Below are positions 1 to 13,000 of a stretch of 64,000 nt of DNA, piece after piece. The notes below the pieces were generated by a model. It saw only the letters and a program-made list of their open reading frames with translations, searched no databases and had not been told where the DNA came from. The first letter of the stretch is position 1. Every line of letters begins with the position of its first letter. Source of the DNA: Rutidosis leptorrhynchoides (taxonomy: Eukaryota; Streptophyta; Magnoliopsida; Asterales; Asteraceae); assembly GCF_046630445.1 (NCBI RefSeq), contig NC_092333.1, forward strand, positions 711,899,001 to 711,963,000, given 5' to 3'. A program made the position numbers and the translations under genes.

Positions 1-1555
1 GTGGAAGTATGTTTTCTAAAATGGTCATCTAGACGTCATTTTTTCGACTGAAATGACTACCTTTACAAAAATGACTTGTAACTTATTTTTCCGACTATAA
101 ACCTATACTTTTTCTGTTTAGATTCATAAAATAGAGTTCAATATGAAACCATATCAATTTGATTCACTCAAAACGGATTTAAAATGAAGAAGTTATGGGT
201 AAAACAAGATTGGATAATTTTTATCATTTTAGCTACTTGAAAATTGGTAACAAATCTATTCCAACCATAACTTAATCAACTTGTATTGTATATTATGTAA
301 TCTTGAGATACCATAGACACGTATACAATGTTTCGACCTATCATGTCGACACATCTATATATATTTCGGAACAACCATAGACACTCTATATGTGAATGTT
401 GAAGTTAGCTATACAGGGTTGAGGTTGATTCCAAAATATATATAGTTTGAGTTGTGATCAATACTGAGATACGTATACACTGGGTCGTGGATTGATTCAA
501 GATAATATTTATCGATTTATTTCTGTACATCTAACTGTGAACAACTAGTTGTAGGTTACTAACGAGGACAGCTGAGTTAATAAACTTAAAACATCAAAAT
601 ATATTAAAAGTGTTGTAAATATATTTTGAACATACTTTGATATATATGTATATATTGTTATAGGTTCGTGAATCAACCAGTGGCCAAGTCTTACTTCTCG
701 ACGAAGTAAAAATCTGTGAAAGTTAGTTATAGTCCCACTTTTAAAATCTAATATTTTTGGGATGAGAATACATGCAGGTTTTATAAATGATTTACAAAAT
801 AGACACAAGTACGTGAAACTACATTCTATGGTTGAATTATCGAAATCGAATATGCCCCTTTTTATTAAGTCTGGTAATCTAAGAATTAGGGAACAGACAC
901 CCTAATTGACGCGAACTCTAAAGATAGATCTATCGGGCCCAACAAGCCCCATCCACAGTACCGGATGCTTTAGTACTTCGAAATTTATATCATATCCGAA
1001 GGGTGTCCCGGAATGATGGGGATATTCTTATATATGCATCTTGTTAATGTCGGTTACCAGGTGTTCACCATATGAATGATTTTTATCTCTATGTATGGGA
1101 TGTGTATTGAAATATGAAATCTTGTGGTCTATTGTTACGATTTGGTATATATAGGTTAAACCTATAACTCACCAACATTTTTGTTGACGTTTAAAGCATG
1201 TTTATTCTCAGGTGAATACTAAGAGCTTCCGCTGTTGCATACTAAAATAAGGACAAGATTTGGAGTCCATGTTTGTATGATATTGTGTAAAAACTGCATT
1301 CAAGAAACTGATTTCGATGTAACATATTTGTATTGTAAACCATTATGTAATGGTCGTGTGTAAACAGGATATTTTAGATTATCATTATTTGATAATCTAC
1401 GTAAAGCTTTTTAAACCTTTATTTATGAAATAAAGGTTATGGTTTGTTTTAAAAATGAATGCAGTCTTTGAAAAACGTCTCATATAGAGGTCAAAACCTC
1501 GCAACGAAATCAATTAATATGGAACGTTTTTAATCAATAAGAACGGGACATTTCA
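1..1555 (+). repeat. Element 1, 5' LTR (right part only)
   Basis: It is collinear with 11954-13507 of element 2's 5' LTR and ends in ACATTTCA directly before the primer-binding site. Small open frames inside (for example the antisense one at 545-808) recur in every copy of this LTR and are not genes. Confidence 0.95.
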
Positions 1556-1572
1556 GTTGGTATCCGAGCGTT
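1556..1572 (+). other. Element 1 primer-binding site (tRNA-Met type, mutated)
   Basis: GTTGGTATCCGAGCG follows the LTR. Intact copies in this window read TGGTATCAGAGC, the complement of the initiator tRNA-Met 3' end used by many plant Ty3-gypsy elements. Here one A is replaced by C. Confidence 0.85.
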
Positions 1573-1764
1573 GGTCTTAGAGAACCAGAAAATTTGCATT
1601 AGTGTGTTTTATCGAGTTTGTTAGGATGCATTAGTGAGTCTGGACTTCGACCGTGTTTTCTTTAAAAATGATTGCTTAACATTTTTGTTGGAAACTATAT
1701 ATTATTAACTTGTATATATTATGTGATATATTAATCTCTTAACATGTTTGATATTGTGTGATAG

Positions 1765-2475
1765 ATGTCTACCTCTAGCACAAATCCCATTGACACGCCT
1801 AATAATAATGAAGAGTCGAATATATATTGGACTGATTCACAAGTTCTCGAAGAGGAACCGGAAGAAGAATCAGAACCGGAAGAGGAGGAACCGGAGGAGG
1901 AAATAGAACCGGTGGGGGAAATAATAAAACGGTTAAGTAAAAGAAAATCCTCAACCAATCGACCAAGGTTAATTATGGTCAATGGTGTTTCCGCCAAGGA
2001 AGCAAAATATTGGGAGGATTACCAATTCTCCGATGAATCGGATTCCGACGAGAATTCCGATGATGTTATAGAAATTACCCCAACTGAATTTAAAAAGGCA
2101 AAAGAAAATAATAAGGGAAAGGGCATAAAAATAGAGAAATCTAATTCCAACCTCGATGAACTTTATATGTATCGTCAACCCCCGAAGTCCTTAAGTTGTA
2201 ACAATGACCCGGGAACCTCTGACCACCAGGTTTTTCTAAACCGTTGTGGAAAACGACAGCTCGTATTAGGGGAACATCATATATCCCTAGAAACTTGGCA
2301 AAACGAACCAAAACTGAAGAAGAAGAAACGAGCGAGTCGGAATAAGATAGTTGTATTCGTGTGGTGTAATATATGTAATATAGTGTGCTTATGCTTTATG
2401 ATATATGTAAAAATTGCTTGTATTAATAAGTATTTTTTTTTTATGAATCTAACTCTTGTCTATTTTACAGTATAA
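1765..2475 (+). pseudogene. Element 1 acidic ORF (first extra ORF), frameshifted near its end
   Basis: A start codon 210 bases after the LTR opens a Ser/Glu/Asp-rich frame. It has a Glu-Pro repeat (about residues 28-50), a basic patch (IKRLSKRK), a second acidic cluster (SDESDSDENSDD) and a Lys-rich segment. Compared with element 2, one base is missing near 2221, just after the codons for GTS, so the tail is read in the wrong frame and runs on to 2475. The original frame would have closed at the stop at 2343-2345, after an acidic tail ending TSESE. I recognise no domain family. The composition suggests a disordered, possibly chromatin-facing or nuclear protein, but that is only inference. The F-box ORF follows nine bases after the present stop. 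Confidence 0.7.
2375..2470 (+). other. Intron-like spacer between the acidic and F-box ORFs of element 1
   Basis: The spacer is AT-rich with candidate GT donors at 2375 and 2407. It has a branch-like CTAAC in ATCTAACTC, a pyrimidine tract and a good acceptor, TATTTTACAG, ending at 2470, fourteen bases before the F-box start codon. Element 2 keeps the same layout. With the 2407 donor the intron would be about 64 nt, near the plant minimum; the 2375 donor gives 96 nt. Splicing here is inference. Confidence 0.35.
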
Positions 2476-2484
2476 AAACACAAA

Positions 2485-3168
2485 ATGGATAGACAACCCA
2501 ATATTTTAAGAGACCTAACCGGAGACATGATTGATGAAATCTTGTCTAGAGTCGGTCAGAATTCTTCGGCACAACTATTTACGGCGAAATCAGTTTGTAA
2601 GACATTCGAAGAACGTTCCAAGAATGTCTTGGTTTATAAGAGACTTTCGTTTGAAAGATGGGGGATATCACATTGGGAAACCCATAAGTTACGATGTGTT
2701 TACTTTGATGCATATATTGCGGGGAACCCAAATGCTATTTTACGCAACGGGTTAAGAAATTATTTTGACTCAATGTATCCGAATATAGGACTTCATGATT
2801 TAGAAAAAGCGGCTAACATGCAACATAAAGAAGCATGCTATGCTTACGGGTTAGTAATGTTCGCTTCTCACCAATGTGAGAAAAAGAACATCGGGCTACA
2901 ACTATTAAACAAAACGTTCCCACAAGTGACGGAGTCGGTAATTGGGGTAAGAAATGAGGTTTTTAGGTTATTACGAGACTGTTGGTCATTACGTAACCCT
3001 CGTCCCTTTGACGACGTTACAACACGCTGTCTTATCAACGGCCATAACGGTTATGTTCCACAAGACCAAGGATGGGAAGTAGTCCTAGTAAAACCAAAAT
3101 GCATGATTTGTTTCTGGACGTATGAATTACGTGTCTTTATTGCCTTTGCTGAACGACTTGTGTACTAG
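2485..3168 (+). CDS. F-box protein encoded by element 1 (At2g35280-like)
   Basis: This is an intact 227-residue frame between the acidic ORF and gag. Residues 9-52 look like an F-box: a leucine followed by DMIDEILSRVG, then a SVCKTFEE core, which fits the Skp1-binding motif of SCF ubiquitin ligases. Residues 80-145 hold the Sel1-like stretch typical of plant At2g35280/At1g67623-type proteins (GNPNAILRNGL, then DLEKAANMQHKEA, then GLQLLNK). The tail has a Cys pair near residues 206-209. It differs from element 2's copy at about 12 residues and contains no stop, although gag-pol of this element is dead. The usual F-box proline (L-P) is Thr here. The start sits in AAACACAAAATGG. By homology the product would recruit a target to an SCF complex; the target is unknown. 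Confidence 0.82.
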   Translation: MDRQPNILRDLTGDMIDEILSRVGQNSSAQLFTAKSVCKTFEERSKNVLVYKRLSFERWGISHWETHKLRCVYFDAYIAGNPNAILRNGLRNYFDSMYPNIGLHDLEKAANMQHKEACYAYGLVMFASHQCEKKNIGLQLLNKTFPQVTESVIGVRNEVFRLLRDCWSLRNPRPFDDVTTRCLINGHNGYVPQDQGWEVVLVKPKCMICFWTYELRVFIAFAERLVY

Positions 3169-3360
3169 CTAGAATTATCTTCACAACTATCTTGTATCAA
3201 AGTTATTGTGTGCTATATTTCATGCTTTATGTAAAATAAGCGGTATTGTAAGTTTGTAAAATATTGTATAAAAGTTTGAACGCAAAATATTATTATAATC
3301 AGTTTTTCATATAGAATTGTAGTAGTTGAATTGTATATTAGCTACTAAGTATGAACTTAA

Positions 3361-3377
3361 CGGGTAGGTACTACCCG
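3361..3377 (+). other. Hairpin CGGGTA-GGTAC-TACCCG ahead of gag (element 1)
   Basis: A perfect 6-bp stem with a 5-nt loop lies between the F-box stop and the gag start. The same motif occurs once in the internal region of elements 2, 3 and 4, with a paired base change in element 4. Confidence 0.7.
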
Positions 3378-3509
3378 AATTTAAACTTATAAAACGCTAA
3401 TATGAAGAAAAAGCTTTTATAAATGAGTTCATATTATGCTACGAAATACTATTAACTACTCTTAATATTCTGTATGATTAACTTGTTCCATTTGACTATT
3501 TTGAAGGAA

Positions 3510-6500
3510 ATGGCACCAACTACTCGACACACCGTGAATATGAATGAAAAGGAATTCCGTACTTTTCTAGCTTCAAACATAGCCGTAGTACAGGCTGCGC
3601 TACATACCAACAATAACCTTGGATCTAGCAGTACAGTAAATCGTGTAGGATGCACCTACAAAGAATTCACTGCCTGCAAACCTTTGGAATTTGATGGAAC
3701 CGAAGGACCAATCGGATTGAAACGGTGGACCGAGAAGGTCGAATTGGTGTTTTCCATAAGTAAGTGTACTGAAGAAGACAAAGTGAAGTACGCTACGCAT
3801 ACCTTCACAGGTTCTGCGTTAACATGGTGGAATACCTATCTAGAGCAAGTGGGACAAGATGATGCTTACGCACTACCGTGGTCAGCATTCAAGCACTTGA
3901 TGAACGAGAAGTACCGTCCCAGAACCGAGGTCAATAAGCTTAAGACAGAACTTAGAGGGTTACGAACCCAAGGATTTGATATTACCACGTACGAAAGACG
4001 ATTCACAGAATTGTGCCTATTGTGTCCGGGAGCATTCGAAGATGAGGAAGAGAATATCGACGCGTTTGTGAAAGGATTACCGGAAAGAATCCAAGAAGAT
4101 ATAAGTTCACACAAGCCCGCCTCTATACAACAGGCATGTAGAATGGCTCACAAACTAGTGAACCAGATTGAGGAAAGAATTAAAGAACAGACGGCTGAAG
4201 AGGCCAATGTGAAGCAAGTCAAAAGAAAGTGGGAGGAAAACGGTGATAAGAATCACCAATACAACAACAACAGTAATTACAACAATAATCGCAACAATTA
4301 TCCCAACAATCGCAACATCAATCGCAACTACAACAAACGGCCCAACAACAACAACAACAACAACAGCAAATACAATAATCATCCCAACAACAATAACAAC
4401 CGCAACAACAACAACAACAACAATCAGAAGCAGTTATGCCAAAGGTGTGAAAAGTATCACTCTGGATTCTGCACCAAATTTTGTAACAAGTGTAAAAGAA
4501 ATGGTCATAGCGCGGCAAAGTGTGAGGTCTACGGACCAGGAGTTAACAGAACGAAAGGAACAAATGGTGTCAGAACGAGTAATGGCGGAGCAAGTAGTGT
4601 CGGAGCAAGTTATGCCAATGTAGTTTGTTATAAATGTGGAAAATCGGGCCACATTATTAGAAATTGCCCGAACCAGGAGAACACGAATGGACAAGGTCGC
4701 GGAAGAGTTTTCAATATTAATGCGGCAGAGGCACAGGAAGACCCGGAGCTTGTTACGGGTACGTTTCTTATTGACAATAAATCTGCTTACGTTTTATTTG
4801 ATTCGGGTGCGGATAGAAGCTATATGAGTAGAGATTTTTGTGCTAAATTAAGTTGTCCATTGACGCCGTTGGATAGTAAATTTTTACTCGAATTAGCAAA
4901 CGGTAAATTAATTTCAGCAGATAATATATGCTGGAATCGAGAAATTAAACTGGGTAGTGAAATATTTAAGATTGATTTGATACCAGTAGAGTTAGGGAGT
5001 TTCGATGTAATAGTTGGCATGAACTGGCTGAAGAAGATGAAAGCAGAGATTGTATGTTACAAAAATGCAATTCGCATTGTACGAGAAGAAGGAGAACCCT
5101 TAATGGTGTACGGAGAAAAGGGCAACATGAAGCTACATCTTATTAGTAATTTGAAGGCACAAAAACTAATAAGAAAAGGTTGCTATGATGTTCTAGCACA
5201 CGTTGAGAAAGTACAAACTGAAGAAAAGAGCATCAATGATGTTCCCGTCGCAAAAGAATTTCCCGATGTATTTTCGAAACAATTACCGGGACTACCTCCA
5301 CATCGATCTGTTGAATTTCAAATAGATCTTGTACCAGGAGCTGCACCAATAGCTCGTGCTCCTTATAGACTCGCACCCAGCGAGATGAAAGAACTGCAAA
5401 GCCAACTGCAAGAACTATTAGAACGTGGTTTCATTCGACCAAGCACATCACCATGGGGAGCTCCTGTTTTGTTTGTCAAGAAGAAGGATGGTACATTTAG
5501 GTTGCGTATTGACTACAGAGAGTTGAACAAACTTACCATCAAAAACTGTTATCCACTACTGAGAATTGACGACTTATTTGATCAACTACAAGGCTCGTCG
5601 GTTTATTCGAAGATCAATTTACGTTCTGGATATCATCAAATGCGAGTAAAGGAGGATGATATTCCAAAAACTGCTTTTAGGACGCGTTATGGTCATTACG
5701 AGTTTATGGTTATGCCATTTGGATTGACTAACGCAACAGCTGTGTTCATGGACCTTATGAACCGAGTGTGTGGGCCATATCTTGACAAGTTTGTCATTGT
5801 TTTCATCGATGACATACTTATTTACTCAAAGAATGATCAAGAGCACGAAGAACATTTGAGAAAAGTGCTAGAAGTATTGAGAAAAGAAAAACTGTACGCT
5901 AAGTTTTCAAAGTGTGCATTTTGGTTGGAAGAAGTTCAATTCCTCGGTCACATAGTGAACAAAGAAGGTATCCAGGTGGACTCGGCAAAGATCGAAACCG
6001 TTGAAAAGTGGGAAACCCCAAAAACTCCGAAGCAAATACGTCAATTTTTAGGATTGGCTGGTTACTACAGAAGATTCATCCAAGATTTCTCCAAAATAGC
6101 AAAACCCTTGACTGCATTAACGCATAAAGGGAAGAAATTTGAATGGAAGGATGAACAAGAGAAGGCGTTTCAATTATTGAAGAAAAAGCTAACTACGGCA
6201 CCTATATTGTCATTGCCTGAAGGGAATGATGATTTTGTGATTTATTGTGATGCATCAAAGCAAGGTCTCGGTTGTGTATTAATGCAACGGATGAAGGTGA
6301 TTGCTTATGCGTCTAGACAATTGAAGATTCACGAGCAAAATTATACGACGCATGATTTGGAATTAGGCGCGGTTGTTTTTGCATTAAAGACTTGGAGGCA
6401 CTAGTTATATGGGGTCAAAAGTATCATATATACCCACCACAAAAGTCTTCAACACATATTTAACCAGAAACAACTGAATATGAGGCAGCGTAGGTGGATT

Positions 6501-8117
6501 GAATTGTTGAATGATTACGACTTTGAGATTCGTTACCACCCGGGGAAGGCAAATGTGGTAGCCGACGCCTTGAGCAGAAAGGACAGAGAACCCATTCGAG
6601 TAAAATCTATGAATATAATGATTCACACTAACCTTACTACTCAAATAAAGGAGGCGCAACAAGGAGTTTTAAATGAGGGAAATTTAAAGGATGAAATACC
6701 CAAAGGATCGGAGAAGCATCTTAATATTCGGGAAGACGGAACCCGGTATAGGGCTGAAAGGATTTGGGTACCAAAATTTGGAGATATGAGAGAAATGGTA
6801 CTTAGAGAAGCTCATAAAACCAGATACACAATACATCCTGGAACGGGGAAGATGTACAAGGATCTCAAGAAACATTTTTGGTGGCCGGGTATGAAAGCTG
6901 ATGTTGCTAAATACGTAGGAGAATGTTTGACGTGTTTTAAGGTCAAAGCTGGGCATCAGAAACCATCAGGTCTACTTCAACAACCCGAAATCCCGGAATG
7001 GGAATGGGAAAACATTACCATGGATTTCATCACTAAATTGCCAAGGACTGCAAGTGGTTTTGATACTATTTGGGTAATAGTTGATCGTCTCACCAAATCA
7101 GCACACTTCCTGCCAATAAGAGAAGATGACAAGATGGAGAAGTTAGCACGACTGTATTTGAAGGAAGTCGTCTCCGGACATGGAATACCAATCTCTATTA
7201 TCTCTGATAGGGATGGTAGATTTGTTTGAAGGTTCTGGCAGACATTGCAACAAGCATTGGGGACTCGTCTAGACATGAGTACTGCCTATCATCCACAAAC
7301 TGATGGGCAGAGTGAAAGGACGATACAAACGCTTGAGGACATGCTACGAGCATGTGTTATTGATTTCGGAAACAGTTGGGATCGACATCTACCGTTAGCA
7401 GAATTTTCCTACAACAACAGCTACCATTCAAGCATTGAGATGGCGCCGTTTGAAGCACTTTATGGTAGAAAATGCAGGTCTCCGATTTGTTGGAGTGAAA
7501 TGGGGGATAGACAGATTACGGGTCCGGAGATAATACAAGAAACTACCAAGAAGATCATCCAAATTCAACAACGGTTGAAAACCGCCCAAAGTCGACAAAA
7601 GAGCTACGCTGACATTAAAAGAAAAGATATAGAATTTGAAATTGGAGAGATGGTCATGCTTAAAGTTGCACCTTGGAAAGGCGTTGTTCGATTTGGTAAA
7701 CGAGGGAAATTAAATCCAAGGTATATTGGACCATTCAAGATTATTGATCGTGTCAGGCCAGTAGCTTACCGACTTGAGTTACCTCAACAACTCGCGACTG
7801 TACATAACACTTTCCACGTCTCGAATTTGAAGAAATGTTTTGCTAAAGAAGATCTCACTATTCTGTTAGACGAAATCCAAATCAACGAAAAACTTCAATT
7901 CATCGAAGAACCCGTCGAAATAATGGATCGTGAGGTTAAAAGACTTAAGCAAAACAAGATACCAATTGTTAAGGTTCGATGGAATGCTCGTAGAGGACCC
8001 GAGTTCACCTGGGAGCGTGAAGATCAGATGAAGAAGAAATACCCGCATTTATTTCCAGAAGATACGTCACACCTCCAACTACTTAAAATTTCAGGACGAA
8101 ATTTATTTAACGGGTAG
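3510..8117 (+). pseudogene. Element 1 gag-pol polyprotein, two in-frame stops
   Basis: The frame is open from 3474; the start at 3510 (MAPTTRHT) is the likely true one. Order: capsid-like gag; an Asn-rich tract of AAC/AAT repeats; zinc knuckles [14 protein letters not shown] and [14 protein letters not shown] with a Cys/His cluster before them; a protease with DSGA; reverse transcriptase with FIDD; RNase H; an integrase with an HHCC finger and DDE core; and a chromodomain-like tail. It is broken by TAG at 6402-6404 in RNase H and TGA at 7227-7229 in integrase, both C-to-G relative to element 2. The first RT catalytic aspartate (KIDLRSGYHQ in the family) is Asn at 5616-5618. A small indel near the end shifts the last residues into the polypurine region. 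The product would not be functional. Confidence 0.93.
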
Positions 8118-8121
8118 GTAC
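8086..8121 (+). other. Element 1 polypurine-tract region
   Basis: AAATTTCAGGACGAAATTT followed by TTTAACGGGTAGGTAC abuts the 3' LTR (TGTAGTAACCCG) at 8122. The 8-bp inverted repeat seen in elements 2 and 3 has one mismatch here (A for G). Confidence 0.75.
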
Positions 8122-9031
8122 TGTAGTAACCCGAACTTTTCCATGTTTATATATATATATATATTAAATGAAATTGTTATTTACATGATTAAGTGTTTCC
8201 AACATGTTAAGCAATCAAACTTGTTAAAACTTGATTAATTGAAATAGGTTTCATATAGACAATTGACCATCCAAGTTGACCGGTGATTCACGAACGTTAA
8301 AACTTGTAAAAACTATACGATGACATATATATGGTTATATATATAGTTAACATGATTTTATTATAAGTATGTATCTCATTAGGTATTTTAACAATGAGTT
8401 ATATACATAAAAATGAGACTATTAATTTAAGAAACTCGAAAACGATATATATAACGATTATCGTTATAACAACGTCTTACTAGGTACATATGAATCATAT
8501 TAAGATATTGATACACTTGGTTAATTATGTTAAATGATAAGTAAATATATTATTAAGTGTATTAACAATGAAATACATATGTAAAAATAAGACTACTAAC
8601 TTAATGATTTCGAAACGAGACATATATGTAACGATTATCGTTGTAACGACATTTAACTGTATATATATCATACTAAGATATATTATATATCATAATATCA
8701 TGATAATATAACAATTTAACATCTCATTTGTTATAATAAACAATGGGTTAACAACATTCAACAAGATCGTTAACCTAAAGGTTTCAAAACAACATTTACA
8801 TGTAACGACTAACAATGACTTAACGACTCAGTTAAAATGTATATACATGTAGTGTTTTAATATGTATTCATACACTTTTGAAAGACTTCAAGACACTTAT
8901 CAAAATACTTCTACTTAACAAAAATGCTTACAATTACATCCTCGTTCAGTTTCATCAACAATTCTACTCGTATGCACCCGTATTCGTACTCGTACAATAC
9001 ACAGCTTTTAGATGTATGTACTATTGGTATA
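8122..9031 (+). repeat. Element 1, 3' LTR, left part
   Basis: It starts TGTAGTAACCCGAAC and is collinear with element 2's LTR up to the insertion point of the antisense solo LTR. The last five bases, GTATA (9027-9031), are the left target duplication. No gene is seen. Confidence 0.95.
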
Positions 9032-10083
9032 TGAAATGTCCCGTTCTTATTGATTAAAAACGTTCCATATTAATTGATTTCGTTGCGAGGTTTTGACCTC
9101 TATATGAGACGTTTTTCAAAGACTGCATTCATTTTTAAAACAAACCATAACCTTTATTTCATAGATAAAGGTTTTAAAAAGCTTTACGTAGATTATCAAA
9201 TAATGATAATCTAAAATATCCTGTTTACACACGACCATTACATAATGGTTTACAATACAAATATGTTACAACAAAATAAGTTTCTTGAATGCAGTTTTTA
9301 CACAATATCATACAAGTATGGACTCCAAATCTCGTCCTTATTTAAGTATGCGACAGCGGAAGCTCTTAATAATCACCTGAGAATAAACATGCTTAAAACG
9401 TCAACAAAAATGTTGGTGAGTTATAGGTTTAACCTATATATATCAAATCATAATAATAGACCACAAGATTTCATATTTCAATACACATCCCATACATAGA
9501 GATAAAAATTATTCATATGGTGAACACCTGGTAACCGACATTAACAAGATGCATATATAAGAATATCCCCATCATTCCGGGACACCCTTCGGATATGATA
9601 TAAATTTCGAAGTACTAAAGCATCCGGTACTTTGGATGGGGCTTGTTGGGCCCAATAGATCTATCTTTAGGATTCACGTCAATTAGGGTGTCTGTTCCCT
9701 AATTCTTAGATTACCAGACTTAATAAAAAGGGGCATATTCGATTTCGATCATTCAACCATATAATGTCATTTTAATTACTTGTGTCTATTTTGTAAAACA
9801 GTTATAAAACCTGCATGTATTCTCATCCCAAAAATATTAGATTTTAAAAGTGGGACTATAACTCACTTTCACAGATTTTTACTTCATCGGGAAGTAAGAC
9901 TTGGCCACTAGTTGATTCACGAACCTATAACAATATATACATATATATCAAAGTATGTTCAAAATATATTTACAACACTTTTAATATATTTTGATGTTTT
10001 AAGTTTATTAAGTCAGCTGTCCTCGTTAGTAACCTACAACTAGTTGTCCACAGTTAGATGTACAGAAATAAATCGATAAATAT

Positions 10084-13000
10084 TGTAGTGACCCGAACTT
10101 TTCCATGTTTATATATATTAATTGAGATTGATATTTACATGATTAAATGTTTCCAACATGTTAAGCAATCAAACTTGTTAAGACTTGATTAATTGAAATA
10201 TGTTTCATATAGACAATTGACCACCCAAGTTGACCGGTGATTCACGAACGTTAAAACTTGTAAAAACTATACGATGACATATATATGGTTATATATATAG
10301 TTAACATGTTTTTATTATAAGTATGTATCTCATTAGGTATTTTAACAATGAGTTATATACATAAAAATGAGACTATTAATTTAAGAAACTCGAAAACGAT
10401 ATATATAACGATTATCGTTATAACAACGTCTTACTAGGTACATATGAATCATATTAAGATATTGATACACTTGGTTAATTATGTTAAATGATAAGAAAAT
10501 ATATTATTAAGTGTATTAACAATGAAATACATATGTAAAAATAAGACTACTAACTTAATGATTTTGAAACGAGACATATATGTAACGATTATCGTTGTAA
10601 CGACATTTAACTGTATATACATCATACTGAGATATATTATATATCATAATATCATGATAATATAACAATTTAACATCTCATTTGTTATAATAAACAATGG
10701 GTTAACAACATTCAACAAGATCATTAACCTAAAGGTTTCAAAACAACATTTACATGTAACGACTAACGATGACTTAACGACTCAGTTAAAATGTATATAC
10801 ATGTAGTGTTTTAATATGTATTCATACACTTTTGAAAGACTTCAAGACACTTATCAAAATACTTCTACTTAACAAAAATGCTTACAATTACATCCTCGTT
10901 CAGTTTCATCAACAATTCTACTCGTATGCACCCATATTCGTACTCGTACAATACACAGCTTTTAGATGTATGTACTATTGGTATATACACTCCAATGATC
11001 AGCTCTTAGCAGCCCATGTGAGTCACCTAACACATGTGGGAACCATCATTTGGCAACTAGCATGAAATATCTCATAAAATTACAAAAATATGAGTAATCA
11101 TTCATGACTTATTTACATGAAAACAAAATAACATATCCTTTATATCTAATCCATACACCAACGACCAAAAACACCTACAAACACTTTCATTCTTCAATTT
11201 TCTTCATCTAATTGATCTCTCTCAAGTTCTATCTTCAAGTTCTAAGTGTTCTTCATAAATTCCAAAAGTTCTAGTTTCATAAAATCAAGAATACTTTCAA
11301 GTTTGCTAGCTCACTTCCAATCTTGTAAGGTGATCATCCAACCTCAAGAAATCTTTGTTTCTTACAGTAGGTTATCATTCTAATACAAGGTAATAATCAT
11401 ATTCAAACTTTGGTTCAATTTCTATAACTATAACAATCTTATTTTAAGTGATGATCTTACTTGAACTTGTTTTCGTGTCATGATTCTGCTTCTAGAACTT
11501 CGAGCCATCCAAGGATCCATTGAAGCTAGATCCATTTTTCTCTTTTCCAGTAGGTTTATCCAAGGAACTTAAGGTAGTAATGATGTTCATAACATCATTC
11601 GATTCATACATATAAAGCTATCTTATTCGAAGGTTTAAACTTGTAATCACTAGAACATAGTTTAGTTAATTCTAAACTTGTTCGCAAACAAAAGTTAATC
11701 CTTCTAACTTGACTTTTAAAATAAACTAAACACATGTTCTATATCTATATGATATGCTAACTTAATGATTTAAAACCTGGAAACACGAAAAACACCGTAA
11801 AACCGGATTTACGCCGTCGTAGTAACACCGCGGGCTGTTTTGGGTTAGTTAATTAAAAACTATGATAAACTTTGATTTAAAAGTTGTTATTCTGAGAAAA
11901 TGATTTTTATTATGAACATGAAACTATATCCAAAAATTATGGTTAAACTCAAAGTGGAAGTATGTTTTCTAAAATGGTCATCTAGACGTCGTTCTTTCGA
12001 CTGAAATGATTACCTTTACAAAAATGACTTGTAACTTATCTTTCTGACTATAAACCTATACTTTTTCTGTTTAGATTCATAAAATAGAGTTCAATATGAA
12101 ACCATAGCAATTTGATTCACTCAAAACGGATTTAAAATGAAGAAGTTATGGGTAAAACAAGATTGGATAATTTTTCTCATTTTAGCTACGTGAAAATTGG
12201 TAACAAATATATTCCAACCATAACTTAATCAACTTGTATTGTATATTATGTAATCTTGAGATACCATAGACACGTATACAATGTTTCGACCTATCATGTC
12301 GACACATCTATATATATTTCGGAACAACCATAGACACTCTATATGTGAATGTTGGAGTTAGCTATACAGGGTTGAGGTTGATTCCAAAATATGTATAGTT
12401 TGAGTTGTGATCAATACTGAGATACGTATACACTGGGTCGTGGATTGATTCAAGATAATATTTATCGATTTATTTCTGTATATCTAACTGTGGACAACTA
12501 GTTATAGGTTACTAACGAGGACAGCTGACTTAATAAACTTAAAACATCAAAATATATTAAAAGTGTTGTAAATATATTTTGAACATATTTTGATATATAT
12601 GTATATATTGTTATAGGTTCGTGAATCAACCAGTGGCCAAGTCTTACTTCCCAACGAAATAAAAATCTGTGAAAGTGAGTTATAGTCCCACTTTTAAAAT
12701 CTAATATTTTTGGGATGAGAATACATGCAGGTTTTATAAATGATTTACAAAATAGACACAAGTATGTGAAACTACATTCTATGGTTGAATTATCGAAATC
12801 GAATATGCCCCTTTTTATTAAGTCTGGTAATCTATGAATTAGGGAACAGACACCCTAATTGACGTGAATCCTAAAGATAGATCTATTGGGCCTAACAAAC
12901 CCCATCCAAAGTACCGGATGCTTTAGTACTTCGAAATTTATATCATATCCGAAGGGTGTCCCGGAATGATGGGGATATTCTTATATATGCATCTTGTTAA

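Noticed and set aside
10832-11065. Repeated 77-codon frame in LTRs
   Set aside because: Same reason; it lies in the likely U3 region and decays in the divergent solo LTR.
12498-12761. Repeated 87-codon frame (MCLFCKSF...) seen at many sites
   Set aside because: It is present wherever the family A LTR is present, on the strand antisense to the element, with no known domain; LTR repetition explains its conservation.
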